Positions 12,743 through 26,133 of a stretch of 64,000 bases of DNA are shown piece by piece; position 1 is the first letter of the stretch; each line of letters starts with the position of its first letter. A model generated the notes under the pieces. It had not been told where the DNA came from, searched no databases, and worked only from the letters and a program-made list of their open reading frames with translations. Source of the DNA: Sepiola atlantica (lineage: Eukaryota > Mollusca > Cephalopoda > Sepiida > Sepiolidae); contig CAUVYP010000579.1 in NCBI GenBank assembly GCA_963556195.1, positions 372,001 through 436,000 on the forward strand. Direction: 5' to 3'. The position numbers and the translations under genes were made by a program.

Positions 12743-15700
12743 TTGTTTATGTTTTGCGTATTCAGTTTGTATCGACATATCTCCGGGAGTACAAGAGCTG
12801 AACTTCTGAAACTTCGTACATCAGTAGAAAATGTGTGTCCGCTATTGTCTGCAAAGTTTCGGAGCACAATTCTCATAAATGTGGAAGTTATAAACAAAAG
12901 CGATATCAACTTAAAATCGCACTAAATTTGTTGATGTTTTGCGTATTCAGTTTGTATCGACATATCTCCGGGAGTACAAGAGCTGAACTTCTGAAACTTG
13001 GTACTTCAGTAGAAAATGTGTGTCCGCTAATGTCTGCAAAGTTTCAGAGCACAATTCTTATAAATGTGGAAGTTATAAACAAAAGCGATATCAACTTAAA
13101 ATCGCACTAAATTTTGTTGATGTTTTGCGTATTCAGTTTGTATCGACATATCTCCGGGAGTACAAGAGCTGAACTTCTGAAACTTGGTACTTCAGTAGAA
13201 AATGTGTGTCCGCTAATGTCTGCAAAGTTTCAGAGCACAATTCTTATAAATGTGGAAGTTATAAACAAAAGCGATATCAACTTAAAATCGCACTAAATTT
13301 TGTTGATGTTTTGCGTATTCAGTTTGTATCGACATATCTCCGGGAGTACAAGAGCTGAACTTCTGAAACTTGGTACTTCAGTAGAAAATGTGTGCCCGCT
13401 AATGTCTGCAAAGTTTCGGAGCACAATTCTTATAAATGTGGAAGTTATAAACAAAAGCGATATCAACTTAAAATCGCACTAAATTTTGTTGATGTTTTGC
13501 GTATTCAGTTTGTATCGACATATCTCCGGGAGTACAAGAGCTGAACTTCTGAAACTTGGTACTTCAGTAGAAAATGTGTGTCCGCTAATGTCTGCAAAGT
13601 TTCGGAGCACAATTCTTATAAATGTGGAAGTTATTAACACAAGCGATATACCTTTTAAATCGCACTAAATTTTGTTGATGTTTTGCGTATTCAGTTTGTA
13701 TCGACATATCTCCGGGAGTACAAGAGTTGAACTTCTGAAACTTGGTACTTCAGTAGAAAATGTGTGTCCGCTAATGTCTGCAAAGTTTCAGAGCACAATT
13801 TTTATAAATGTGGAAGTTATAAACACAAGCGATATCAACTTAAAATCGCACTAAATTTTGTTGATGTTTTGCGTATTCAGTTTGTATCGACATATCTCCG
13901 GGAGTACAAGAGCTGAACTTCTGAAACTTGGTACTTCAGTAGAAAATGTGTGTCCGCTAATGTCTGCAAAGTTTCGGAGCACAATTCTTATAAATGTGGA
14001 AGTTATAAACAAAAGCGATATCAACTTAAAATCGCACTAAATTTTGTTGATGTTTTGCGTATTCAGTTTGTATCGACATATCTCCGGGAGTAGAAGAGCT
14101 GAACTTCTGAAACTTGGTACTTCAGTAGAAAATGTGTGTCCGCTAATGTCTGCAAAGTTTCGGAGCACAATTCTTATAAATGTGGAAGTTATTAACACAA
14201 GCGATATACCTTTTAAATCGCACTAAATTTTGTTGATGTTTTGCGTATTCAGTTTGTATCGACATATCTCCGGGAGTACAAGAGCTGAACTTCTGAAACT
14301 TGGTACTTCAGTAGAAAATGTGTGTCCGCGAATGTCTGCAAAGTTTTAGAGCACAATTTCTATAAATGTGGAAGTTATAAACACAAGCGATATCAACTTA
14401 AAATCGCACTAAATTTTGTTGATGTTTTGCGTATTCAGTTTGTATCGACATATCTCCGGGAGTACAAGAGCAGAACTTCTGAAACTTGGTACTTCAGTAG
14501 AAAATGTGTGTCCGCTAATGTCTGCAAAGTTTCGGAGCACAATTCTTATAAATGTGGAAGTTATAAACAAAAGCGATATCAACTTAAAATCGCACTAAAT
14601 TTTGTTGATGTTTTGCGTATTCAGTTTGTATCGACATATCTCCGGGAGTACAAGAGCTGAACTTCTGAAACTTGGTACTTCAGTAGAAAATGTGTGTCTG
14701 CTAATGTCTGCAAAGTTTCGGAGCACAATTCTTATAAATGTGGAAGTTATTAACAAAAGACCTATCAACTTTAAATCGCACTAAATTTTGTTTATGTTTT
14801 GCGTATTCAGTTTGTATCGACATATCTCCGGGAGTACAAGAGCTGAACTTCTGAAACTTCGTACATCAGTAGAAAATGTGTGTCCGCTATTGTCTGCAAA
14901 GTTTCGGAGCACAATTCTCATAAATGTGGAAGTTATAAACAAAAGCGATATCAACTTAAAATCGCACTAAATTTTGTTGATGTTTTGCGTATTCAGTTTC
15001 TATCGACATATCTCCGGGAGTACAAGAGCTGAACTTCTGAAACTTGGTACTTCAGTAGAAAATGTGTGTCCGCTAATGTCTGCAAAGTTTCGGAGCACAA
15101 TTCTTATAAATGTGGAAGTTATTAACACAAGTGATATATCTTTTAAATCGCACTAAATTTTGTTGATGTTTTGCGTATTCCGTTTGTATCGACATATCTC
15201 CGGGAGTACAAGAGCTGAACTTCTGAAACTTGGTACTTCAGTAGAAAATGTGTGTCCGCTGATGTCTGCAAAGTTTCAGAGCACAATTTATATAAATGTG
15301 GAAGTTATAAACACAAGCGATATCAACTTAAAATCGCACTAAATTTTGTTGATGTTTTGCGTATTCAGTTTGTATCGACATATCTCCGGGAGTACAAGAG
15401 CTGAACTTCTGAAACTTGGTACTTCAGTAGAAAATGTGTGTCCGCTAATGTCTGCAAAGTTTCGGAGCACAATTCTTATAAATGTGGAAGTTATTAACAA
15501 AAGCGATATCAACTTAAAATCGCACTAAATTTTGTTGATGTTTTGCGTATTCAGTTTGTATCGACATATCTCCGGGAGTACAAGAGCTGAACTTCTGAAA
15601 CTTGATACTTAAGTAGAAAATGTGTGTCCGCTAATGTCTGCAAAGTTTCGGAGCACAATTCTTATAGATGTGGAAGTTATTAACACAAGCGATATACCTT

Positions 15701-16833
15701 TTAAATCGCACTAAATTTTGTTGATGTTTTGCGTATTCAGTTTGTATCGACATATCTCCGGGAGTACAAGAGCTGAACTTCTGAAACTTGGTACTTCAGT
15801 AGAAAATGTGTGTCTGCTAATGTCTGCAAAGTTTCGGAGCACAATTCTTATAAATGTGGAAGTTATTAACAAAAGACCTATCAACTTTAAATCGCACTAA
15901 ATTTTGTTGATGTTTTGCGTATTCAGTTTGTATCGACATATCTTCGGGAGTACAAGAGCTGAACTTCTGAAACTTCGTACATCAGTAGAAAATGTGTGTC
16001 CGCTATTGTCTGCAAAGTTTCGGAGCACAATTCTCATAAATGTGGAAGTTATAAACAAAAGCGATATCAACTTAAAATCGCACTAAATTTTGTTGATGTT
16101 TTGCGTATTCAGTTTGTATCGACATATCTCCGGGAGTACAAGAGCTGAACTTCTGAAACTTGGTACTTCAGTAGAAAATGTGTGTCCGCTAATGTCTGCA
16201 AAGTTTCGGAGCACAATTCTTATAAATGTGGAAGTTATTAACACAAGCGATATACCTTTTAAATCGCACTAAATTTTGTTGATGTTTTGCGTATTCCGTT
16301 TGTATCGACATATCTCCGGGAGTACAAGAGCTGAACTTCTGAAACTTGGTACTTCAGTAGAATATGTGTGTCCGCTAATGTCTGCAAAGTTTCAGAGCAC
16401 AATTCTTATAAATGTGGAAGTTATAAACAAAAGCGATATCAACTTAAAATCGCACTAAATTTTGTTGATGTTTTGCGTATTCAGTTTGTATCGACATATC
16501 TCCGGGAGTACAAGAGCTGAACTTCTGAAACTTGGTACTTCAGTAGAAAATGTGTGTCCGCTAATGTCTGCAAAGTTTCAGAGCACAATTCTTATAAATG
16601 TGGAAGTTATAAACACAAGCGATATCAACTTAAAATCGCACTAAATTTTGTTGATGTTTTGCGTATTCAGTTTGTATCGACATATCTCCGGGAGTACAAG
16701 AGCTGAACTTCTGAAACTTGGTACTTCAGTAGAAAATGTGTGTCCGCTAATGTCTGCAAAATTTCAGAGCACAATTTGTATAAATGTGGAAGTTATAAAC
16801 ACAAGCGATATCAACTTAAAATCGCACTAAATT
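12743..16833. repeat. 22-monomer segmental duplication, copy 2 (partner 5676-9766)
   Basis: This is the partner of 5676-9766. The class order is Ll Qk Qk Dn Pf Vf Dn Pf St Dn Rp Ll Pf Ty Dn Dv Rp Ll Pf Rq Te Tc. Private changes here include AGTAGAAGAG near 14090, TTTCTATAAAT in the St monomer at 14230, and GCAAAATTTCAG near 16757. Its right part also belongs to the 20-monomer tandem duplication that starts at 14230. Confidence 0.9.
12927..12929. other. Single-T deletion in the monomer junction (copy 3)
   Basis: The third occurrence of the same deletion sits in the same context (Ll monomer before, Qk monomer after), 38 monomers downstream of the second. Shared descent through the larger duplication explains it better than recurrence or a sequencing error. 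Confidence 0.93.
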
Positions 16834-19800
16834 TTGTTGATGTTTTGCGTATTCAGTTTGTATCGACATATCGTCGGGAGTACAAGAGCAGAACTTCTGA
16901 AACTTGGTACTTCAGTAGAAAATGTGTGTCCGCTAATGTCTGCAAAGTTTCGGAGCACAATTCTTATAAATGTGGAAGTTATAAACAAAAGCGATATCAA
17001 CTTAAAATCGCACTAAATTTTGTTGATGTTTTGCGTATTCAGTTTGTATCGACATATCTCCGGGAGTACAAGAGCTGAACTTCTGAAACTTGGTACTTCA
17101 GTAGAAAATGTGTGTCTGCTAATGTCTGCAAAGTTTCGGAGCACAATTCTTATAAATGTGGAAGTTATTAACAAAAGACCTATCAACTTTAAATCGCACT
17201 AAATTTTGTTTATGTTTTGCGTATTCAGTTTGTATCGACATATCTCCGGGAGTACAAGAGCTGAACTTCTGAAACTTCGTACATCAGTAGAAAATGTGTG
17301 TCCGCTATTGTCTGCAAAGTTTCGGAGCACAATTTTTATAAATGTGGAAGTTATAAACAAAAGCGATATCAACTTAAAATCGCACTAAATTTTGTTGATG
17401 TTTTGCGTATTCAGTTTGTATCGACATATCTCCGGGAGTACAAGAGCTGAACTTCTGAAACTTGGTACTTCAGTAGAAAATGTGTGTCCGCTAATGTCTG
17501 CAAAGTTTCGGAGCACAATTCTTATAAATGTGGAAGTTATTAACACAAGCGATATACCTTTTAAATCGCACTAAATTTTGTTGATGTTTTGCGTATTCCG
17601 TTTGTATCGACATATCTCCGGGAGTACAAGAGCTGAACTTCTGAAACTTGGTACTTCAGTAGAATATGTGTGTCCGCTAATGTCTGCAAAGTTTCAGAGC
17701 ACAATTCTTATAAATGTGGAAGTTATAAACAAAAGCGATATCAACTTAAAATCGCACTAAATTTTGTTGATGTTTTGCGTATTCAGTTTGTATCGACATA
17801 TCTCCGGGAGTACAAGAGCTGAACTTCTGAAACTTGGTACTTCAGTAGAAAATGTGTGTCCGCTAATGTCTGCAAAGTTTCAGAGCACAATTCTTATAAA
17901 TGTGGAAGTTATAAACACAAGCGATATCAACTTAAAATCGCACTAAATTTTGTTGATGTTTTGCGTATTCAGTTTGTATCGACATATCTCCGGGAGTACA
18001 AGAGCTGAACTTCTGAAACTTGGTACTTCAGTAGAAAATGTGTGTCCGCGAATGTCTGCAAAGTTTTAGAGCACAATTTGTATAAATGTGGAAGTTATAA
18101 ACACAAGCGATATCAACTTAAAATCGCACTAAATTTTGTTGATGTTTTGCGTATTCAGTTTGTATCGACATATCTCCGGGAGTACAAGAGCAGAACTTCT
18201 GAAACTTGGTACTTCAGTAGAAAATGTGTGTCCGCTAATGTCTGCAAAGTTTCGGAGCACAATTCTTATAAATGTGGAAGTTATAAACAAAAGCGATATC
18301 AACTTAAAATCGCACTAAATTTTGTTGATGTTTTGCGTATTCAGTTTGTATCGACATATCTCCGGGAGTACAAGAGCTGAACTTCTGAAACTTGGTACTT
18401 CAGTAGAAAATGTGTGTCTGCTAATGTCTGCAAAGTTTCGGAGCACAATTCTTATAAATGTGGAAGTTATTAACAAAAGACCTATCAACTTTAAATCGCA
18501 CTAAATTTTGTTTATGTTTTGCGTATTCAGTTTGTATCGACATATCTCCGGGAGTACAAGAGCTGAACTTCTGAAACTTCGTACATCAGTAGAAAATGTG
18601 TGTCCGCTATTGTCTGCAAAGTTTCGGAGCACAATTCTCATAAATGTGGAAGTTATAAACAAAAGCGATATCAACTTAAAATCGCACTAAATTTTGTTGA
18701 TGTTTTGCGTATTCAGTTTCTATCGACATATCTCCGGGAGTACAAGAGCTGAACTTCTTAAACTTGGTACTTCAGTAGAAAATGTGTGTCCGCTAATGTC
18801 TGCAAAGTTTCGGAGCACAATTCTTATAAATGTGGAAGTTATTAACACAAGTGATATATCTTTTAAATCGCACTAAATTTTGTTGATGTTTTGCGTATTC
18901 CGTTTGTATCGACATATCTCCGGGAGTACAAGAGCTGAACTTCTGAAACTTGGTACTTCAGTAGAAAATGTGTGTCCGCTGATGTCTGCAAAGTTTCAGA
19001 GCACAATTTATATAAATGTGGAAGTTATAAACACAAGCGATATCAACTTAAAATCGCACTAAATTTTGTTGATGTTTTGCGTATTCAGTTTGTATCGACA
19101 TATCTCCGGGAGTACAAGAGCTGAACTTCTGAAACTTGGTACTTCAGTAGAAAATGTGTGTCCGCTAATGTCTGCAAAGTTTCGGAGCACAATTCTTATA
19201 AATGTGGAAGTTATTAACAAAAGCGATATCAACTTAAAATCGCACTAAATTTTGTTGATGTTTTGCGTATTCAGTTTGTATCGACATATCTCCGGGAGTA
19301 CAAGAGCTGAACTTCTGAAACTTGATACTTAAGTAGAAAATGTGTGTCCGCTAATGTCTGCAAAGTTTCGGAGCACAATTCTTATAGATGTGGAAGTTAT
19401 TAACACAAGCGATATACCTTTTAAATCGCACTAAATTTTGTTGATGTTTTGCGTATTCAGTTTGTATCGACATATCTCCGGGAGTACAAGAGCTGAACTT
19501 CTGAAACTTGGTACTTCAGTAGAAAATGTGTGTCTGCTAATGTCTGCAAAGTTTCGGAGCACAATTCTTATAAATGTGGAAGTTATTAACAAAAGACCTA
19601 TCAACTTTAAATCGCACTAAATTTTGTTGATGTTTTGCGTATTCAGTTTGTATCGACATATCTTCGGGAGTACAAGAGCTGAACTTCTGAAACTTCGTAC
19701 ATCAGTAGAAAATGTGTGTCCGCTATTGTCTGCAAAGTTTCGGAGCACAATTCTCATAAATGTGGAAGTTATAAACAAAAGCGATATCAACTTAAAATCG

Positions 19801-21669
19801 CACTAAATTTTGTTGATGTTTTGCGTATTCAGTTTGTATCGACATATCTCCGGGAGTACAAGAGCTGAACTTCTGAAACTTGGTACTTCAGTAGAAAATG
19901 TGTGTCCGCTAATGTCTGCAAAGTTTCGGAGCACAATTCTTATAAATGTGGAAGTTATTAACACAAGCGATATACCTTTTAAATCGCACTAAATTTTGTT
20001 GATGTTTTGCGTATTCCGTTTGTATCGACATATCTCCGGGAGTACAAGAGCTGAACTTCTGAAACTTGGTACTTCAGTAGAATATGTGTGTCCGCTAATG
20101 TCTGCAAAGTTTCAGAGCACAATTCTTATAAATGTGGAAGTTATAAACAAAAGCGATATCAACTTAAAATCGCACTAAATTTTGTTGATGTTTTGCGTAT
20201 TCAGTTTGTATCGACATATCTCCGGGAGTACAAGAGCTGAACTTCTGAAACTTGGTACTTCAGTAGAAAATGTGTGTCCGCTAATGTCTGCAAAGTTTCA
20301 GAGCACAATTCTTATAAATGTGGAAGTTATAAACACAAGCGATATCAACTTAAAATCGCACTAAATTTTGTTGATGTTTTGCGTATTCAGTTTGTATCGA
20401 CATATCTCCGGGAGTACAAGAGCTGAACTTCTGAAACTTGGTACTTCAGTAGAAAATGTGTGTCCGCTAATGTCTGCAAAGTTTCAGAGCACAATTTGTA
20501 TAAATGTGGAAGTTATAAACACAAGCGATATCAACTTAAAATCGCACTAAATTTTGTTGATGTTTTGCGTATTCAGTTTGTATCGACATATCGTCGGGAG
20601 TACAAGAGCAGAACTTCTGAAACTTGGTACTTCAGTAGAAAATGTGTGTCCGCTAATGTCTGCAAAGTTTCGGAGCACAATTCTTATAAATGTGGAAGTT
20701 ATAAACAAAAGCGATATCAACTTAAAATCGCACTAAATTTTGTTGATGTTTTGCGTATTCAGTTTGTATCGACATATCTCCGGGAGTACAAGAGCTGAAC
20801 TTCTGAAACTTGGTACTTCAGTAGAAAATGTGTGTCTGCTAATGTCTGCAAAGTTTCGGAGCACAATTCTTATAAATGTGGAAGTTATTAACAAAAGACC
20901 TATCAACTTTAAATCGCACTAAATTTTGTTTATGTTTTGCGTATTCAGTTTGTATCGACATATCTCCGGGAGTACAAGAGCTGAACTTCTGAAACTTCGT
21001 ACATCAGTAGAAAATGTGTGTCCGCTATTGTCTGCAAAGTTTCGGAGCACAATTTTTATAAATGTGGAAGTTATAAACAAAAGCGATATCAACTTAAAAT
21101 CGCACTAAATTTTGTTGATGTTTTGCGTATTCAGTTTGTATCGACATATCTCCGGGAGTACAAGAGCTGAACTTCTGAAACTTGGTACTTCAGTAGAAAA
21201 TGTGTGTCCGCTAATGTCTGCAAAGTTTCGGAGCACAATTCTTATAAATGTGGAAGTTATTAACACAAGCGATATACCTTTTAAATCGCACTAAATTTTG
21301 TTGATGTTTTGCGTATTCCGTTTGTATCGACATATCTCCGGGAGTACAAGAGCTGAACTTCTGAAACTTGGTACTTCAGTAGAATATGTGTGTCCGCTAA
21401 TGTCTGCAAAGTTTCAGAGCACAATTCTTATAAATGTGGAAGTTATAAACAAAAGCGATATCAACTTAAAATCGCACTAAATTTTGTTGATGTTTTGCGT
21501 ATTCAGTTTGTATCGACATATCTCCGGGAGTACAAGAGCTGAACTTCTGAAACTTGGTACTTCAGTAGAAAATGTGTGTCCGCTAATGTCTGCAAAGTTT
21601 CAGAGCACAATTCTTATAAATGTGGAAGTTATAAACACAAGCGATATCAACTTAAAATCGCACTAAATT
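14230..21669. repeat. Tandem duplication of a 20-monomer block (3720 bp each)
   Basis: The blocks 14230-17949 and 17950-21669 both read St Dn Rp Ll Pf Ty Dn Dv Rp Ll Pf Rq Te Tc Dn Rp Ll Pf Rq Te. Shared private markers are the St monomers, GTGATATATC, the CTTAAG-bearing Dv monomers (CTTAAG at 15608-15613 and 19328-19333), CATATCTTCGGG and CATATCGTCGGG. Three differences were seen: TTTCTATAAAT versus TTTGTATAAAT in the St monomers, CTTCTTAAAC near 18756 in the second copy, and GCAAAATTTC near 16757 in the first. The first copy extends a block already shared with 7163-9766, so parts exist in three copies. Confidence 0.92.
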
Positions 21670-21855
21670 TTGTTGATGTTTTGCGTATTCAGTTTGTATC
21701 GACATATCTCCGGGAGTACAAGAGCTGAACTTCTGAAACTTGGTACTTCAGTAGAAAATGTGTGTCCGCTAATGTCTGCAAAGTTTCAGAGCACAATTTG
21801 TATAAATGTGGAAGTTATAAACACAAGCGATATCAACTTAAAATCGCACTAAATT
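20554..21855. repeat. Canonical 7-monomer higher-order unit (1302 bp)
   Basis: This stretch is the clearest example of the left-half higher-order repeat, Dn Rp Ll Pf Rq Te Tc. The following unit, starting at 21856, again begins Dn (CATATCGTCGGG) Rp Ll Pf, then switches to Ty. The hexad Rp Ll Pf Rq Te Tc occurs complete nine times in the left half, starting at about 8651, 9767, 15718, 19438, 20740, 22786, 25576, 27808 and 29110, with a truncated copy from 17020. Confidence 0.88.
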
Positions 21856-23343
21856 TTGTTGATGTTTTGCGTATTCAGTTTGTATCGACATATCGTCGGG
21901 AGTACAAGAGCAGAACTTCTGAAACTTGGTACTTCAGTAGAAAATGTGTGTCCGCTAATGTCTGCAAAGTTTCGGAGCACAATTCTTATAAATGTGGAAG
22001 TTATAAACAAAAGCGATATCAACTTAAAATCGCACTAAATTTTGTTGATGTTTTGCGTATTCAGTTTGTATCGACATATCTCCGGGAGTACAAGAGCTGA
22101 ACTTCTGAAACTTGGTACTTCAGTAGAAAATGTGTGTCTGCTAATGTCTGCAAAGTTTCGGAGCACAATTCTTATAAATGTGGAAGTTATTAACAAAAGA
22201 CCTATCAACTTTAAATCGCACTAAATTTTGTTTATGTTTTGCGTATTCAGTTTGTATCGACATATCTCCGGGAGTACAAGAGCTGAACTTCTGAAACTTC
22301 GTACATCAGTAGAAAATGTGTGTCCGATATTGTCTGCAAAGTTTCGGAGCACAATTTTTATAAATGTGGAAGTTATAAACAAAAGCGATATCAACTTAAA
22401 ATCGCACTAAATTTTGTTGATGTTTTGCGTATTCAGTTTGTATCGACATATCTCCGGGAGTACAAGAGCTGAACTTCTGAAACTTGGTACTTCAGTAGAA
22501 AATGTGTGTCCGCTAATGTCTGCAAAGTTTCGGAGCACAATTCTTATAAATGTGGAAGTTATTAACACAAGCGATATACCTTTTAAATCGCACTAAATTT
22601 TGTTGATGTTTTGCGTATTCCGTTTGTATCGACATATCTCCGGGAGTACAAGAGCTGAACTTCTGAAACTTGGTACTTCAGTAGAAAATGTGTGTCCGCT
22701 AATGTCTGCAAAGTTTCAGAGCACAATTTATATAAATGTGGAAGTTATAAACAAAAGCGATATCAACTTAAAATCGCACTAAATTTTGTTGATGTTTTGC
22801 GTATTCAGTTTGTATCGACATATCTCCGGGAGTACAAGAGCTGAACTTCTTAAACTTGGTACTTCAGTAGAAAATGTGTGTCTGCTAATGTCTGCAAAGT
22901 TTCGGAGCACAATTCTTATAAATGTGGAAGTTATTAACAAAAGACCTATCAACTTTAAATCGCACTAAATTTTGTTGATGTTTTGCGTATTCAGTTTGTA
23001 TCGACATATCTCCGGGAGTACAAGAGCTGAACTTCTGAAACTTCGTACATCAGTAGAAAATGTGTGTCCGCTATTGTCTGCAAAGTTTCGGAGCACAATT
23101 CTCATAAATGTGGAAGTTATAAACAAAAGCGATATCAACTTAAAATCGCACTAAATTTTGTTGATGTTTTGCGTATTCAGTTTGTATCGACATATCTCCG
23201 GGAGTACAAGAGCTGAACTTCTGAAACTTGGTACTTCAGTAGAAAATGTGTGTCCGCTAATGTCTGCAAAGTTTCGGAGCACAATTCTTATAAATGTGGA
23301 AGTTATTAACACAAGCGATATACCTTTTAAATCGCACTAAATT
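20740..23343. repeat. 14-monomer segmental duplication, copy 2 (partner 9767-12370)
   Basis: This is the partner of 9767-12370. The order is Rp Ll Pf Rq Te Tc Dn Rp Ll Pf Ty Rp Ll Pf. At the right edge the copies part: the next Rq monomer has GAATATGTG here (23344) but GAAAATGTG at 12371. Confidence 0.86.
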
Positions 23344-24087
23344 TTGTTGATGTTTTGCGTATTCCGTTTGTATCGACATATCTCCGGGAGTACAAGAGCT
23401 GAACTTCTGAAACTTGGTACTTCAGTAGAATATGTGTGTCCGCTAATGTCTGCAAAGTTTCAGAGCACAATTCTTATAAATGTGGAAGTTATAAACAAAA
23501 GCGATATCAACTTAAAATCGCACTAAATTTTGTTGATGTTTTGCGTATTCAGTTTGTATCGACATATCTCCGGGAGTACAAGAGCTGAACTTCTGAAACT
23601 TGGTACTTCAGTAGAAAATGTGTGTCCGCTAATGTCTGCAAAGTTTCAGAGCACAATTCTTATAAATGTGGAAGTTATAAACACAAGCGATATCAACTTA
23701 AAATCGCACTAAATTTTGTTGATGTTTTGCGTATTCAGTTTGTATCGACATATCTCCGGGAGTACAAGAGCTGAACTTCTGAAACTTGGTACTTCAGTAG
23801 AATATGTGTGTCCGCTAATGTCTGCAAAGTTTCAGAGCACAATTTGTATAAATGTGGAAGTTATAAACACAAGCGATATCAACTTAAAATCGCACTAAAT
23901 TTTGTTGATGTTTTGCGTATTCCGTTTGTATCGACATATCTCCGGGAGTACAAGAGCAGAACTTCTGAAACTTGGTACTTCAGTAGAAAATGTGTGTCCG
24001 CTAATGTCTGCAAAGTTTCGGAGCACAATTCTTATAAATGTGGAAGTTATAAACAAAAGCGATATCAACTTAAAATCGCACTAAATT
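23344..24087. repeat. Array segment, monomers 126-129
   Basis: The order is Rq Te Tc Dn. The Rq and Tc monomers both carry GAATATGTG, and the Dn monomer carries ATTCCGTTTG, so the Rq-type variants appear to have spread to neighbouring classes here. No gene is seen. Confidence 0.85.
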
Positions 24088-26133
24088 TTGTTGATGTTTT
24101 GCGTATTCAGTTTGTATCGACATATCTCCGGGAGTACAAGAGCTGAACTTCTGAAACTTGGTACTTCAGTAGAAAATGTGTGTCTGCTAATGTCTGCAAA
24201 GTTTCGGAGCACAATTCTTATAAATGTGGAAGTTATTAACAAAAGACCTATCAACTTTAAATCGCACTAAATTTTGTTTATGTTTTGCGTATTCAGTTTG
24301 TATCGACATATCTCCGGGAGTACAAGAGCTGAACTTCTGAAACTTCGTACATCAGTAGAAAATGTGTGTCCGCTATTGTCTGCAAAGTTTCGGAGCACAA
24401 TTCTTATAAATGTGGAAGTTATAAACAAAAGCGATATCAACTTAAAATCGCACTAAATTTTGTTGATGTTTTGCGTATTCAGTTTGTATCGACATATCTC
24501 CGGGAGTACAAGAGCTGAACTTCTGAAACTTGGTACTTCAGTAGAAAATGTGTGTCCGCTAATGTCTGCAAAGTTTCGGAGCACAATTCTTATAAATGTG
24601 GAAGTTATTAACACAAGCGATATACCTTTTAAATCGCACTAAATTTTGTTGATGTTTTGCGTATTCCGTTTGTATCGACATATCTCCGGGAGTACAAGAG
24701 CTGAACTTCTGAAACTTGGTACTTCAGTAGAAAATGTGTGTCCGCTAATGTCTGCAAAGTTTCAGAGCACAATTTATATAAATGTGGAAGTTATAAACAA
24801 AAGCGATATCAACTTAAAATCGCACTAAATTTTGTTGATGTTTTGCGTATTCAGTTTGTATCGACATATCTCCGGGAGTACAAGAGCTGAACTTCTGAAA
24901 CTTGGTACTTCAGTAGAAAATGTGTGTCTGCTAATGTCTGCAAAGTTTCGGAGCACAATTCTTATAAATGTGGAAGTTATTAACAAAAGACCTATCAACT
25001 TTAAATCGCACTAAATTTTGTTTATGTTTTGCGTATTCAGTTTGTATCGACATATCTCCGGGAGTACAAGAGCTGAACTTCTGAAACTTCGTACATCAGT
25101 AGAAAATGTGTGTCCGCTATTGTCTGCAAAGTTTCGGAGCACAATTCTTATAAATGTGGAAGTTATAAACAAAAGCGATATCAACTTAAAATCGCACTAA
25201 ATTTTGTTGATGTTTTGCGTATTCAGTTTGTATCGACATATCTCCGGGAGTACAAGAGCTGAACTTCTGAAACTTGGTACTTCAGTAGAAAATGTGTGTC
25301 CGCTAATGTCTGCAAAGTTTCGGAGCACAATTCTTATAAATGTGGAAGTTATTAACACAAGCGATATACCTTTTAAATCGCACTAAATTTTGTTGATGTT
25401 TTGCGTATTCCGTTTGTATCGACATATCTCCGGGAGTACAAGAGCTGAACTTCTGAAACTTGGTACTTCAGTAGAAAATGTGTGTCCGCTAATGTCTGCA
25501 AAGTTTCAGAGCACAATTTATATAAATGTGGAAGTTATAAACAAAAGCGATATCAACTTAAAATCGCACTAAATTTTGTTGATGTTTTGCGTATTCAGTT
25601 TGTATCGACATATCTCCGGGAGTACAAGAGCTGAACTTCTGAAACTTCGTACTTCAGTAGAAAATGTGTGTCTGCTAATGTCTGCAAAGTTTCGGAGCAC
25701 AATTCTTATAAATGTGGAAGTTATTAACAAAAGACCTATCAACTTTAAATCGCACTAAATTTTGTTGATGTTTTGCGTATTCAGTTTGTATCGACATATC
25801 TCCGGGAGTACAAGAGCTGAACTTCTGAAACTTCGTACATCAGTAGAAAATGTGTGTCCGCTATTGTCTGCAAAGTTTCGGAGCACAATTCTCATAAATG
25901 TGGAAGTTATAAACAAAAGCGATATCAACTTAAAATCGCACTAAATTTTGTTGATGTTTTGCGTATTCAGTTTGTATCGACATATCTCCGGGAGTACAAG
26001 AGCTGAACTTCTGAAACTTGGTACTTCAGTAGAAAATGTGTGTCCGCTAATGTCTGCAAAGTTTCGGAGCACAATTCTTATAAATGTGGAAGTTATTAAC
26101 ACAAGCGATATACCTTTTAAATCGCACTAAATT
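24088..26133. repeat. 4-monomer higher-order repeat Rp-Ll-Pf-Ty (744-bp period)
   Basis: Monomers 130-140 read Rp Ll Pf Ty, Rp Ll Pf Ty, Rp Ll Pf, followed by an Rq-type monomer at 26134. The period is 744 bp. The four-mer looks like a shortened form of the 1302-bp seven-mer in which Rq-Te-Tc-Dn is replaced by Ty, consistent with an out-of-register exchange between Ty and Rq monomers, both of which carry ATTCCGTTTG. Confidence 0.86.

Noticed and set aside
4653..13110. 91-codon open frames at 4653-4928, 5768-6043 and 12835-13110
   Set aside because: They are joined across two frames only by the single-T deletion at the junction and have no independent support.
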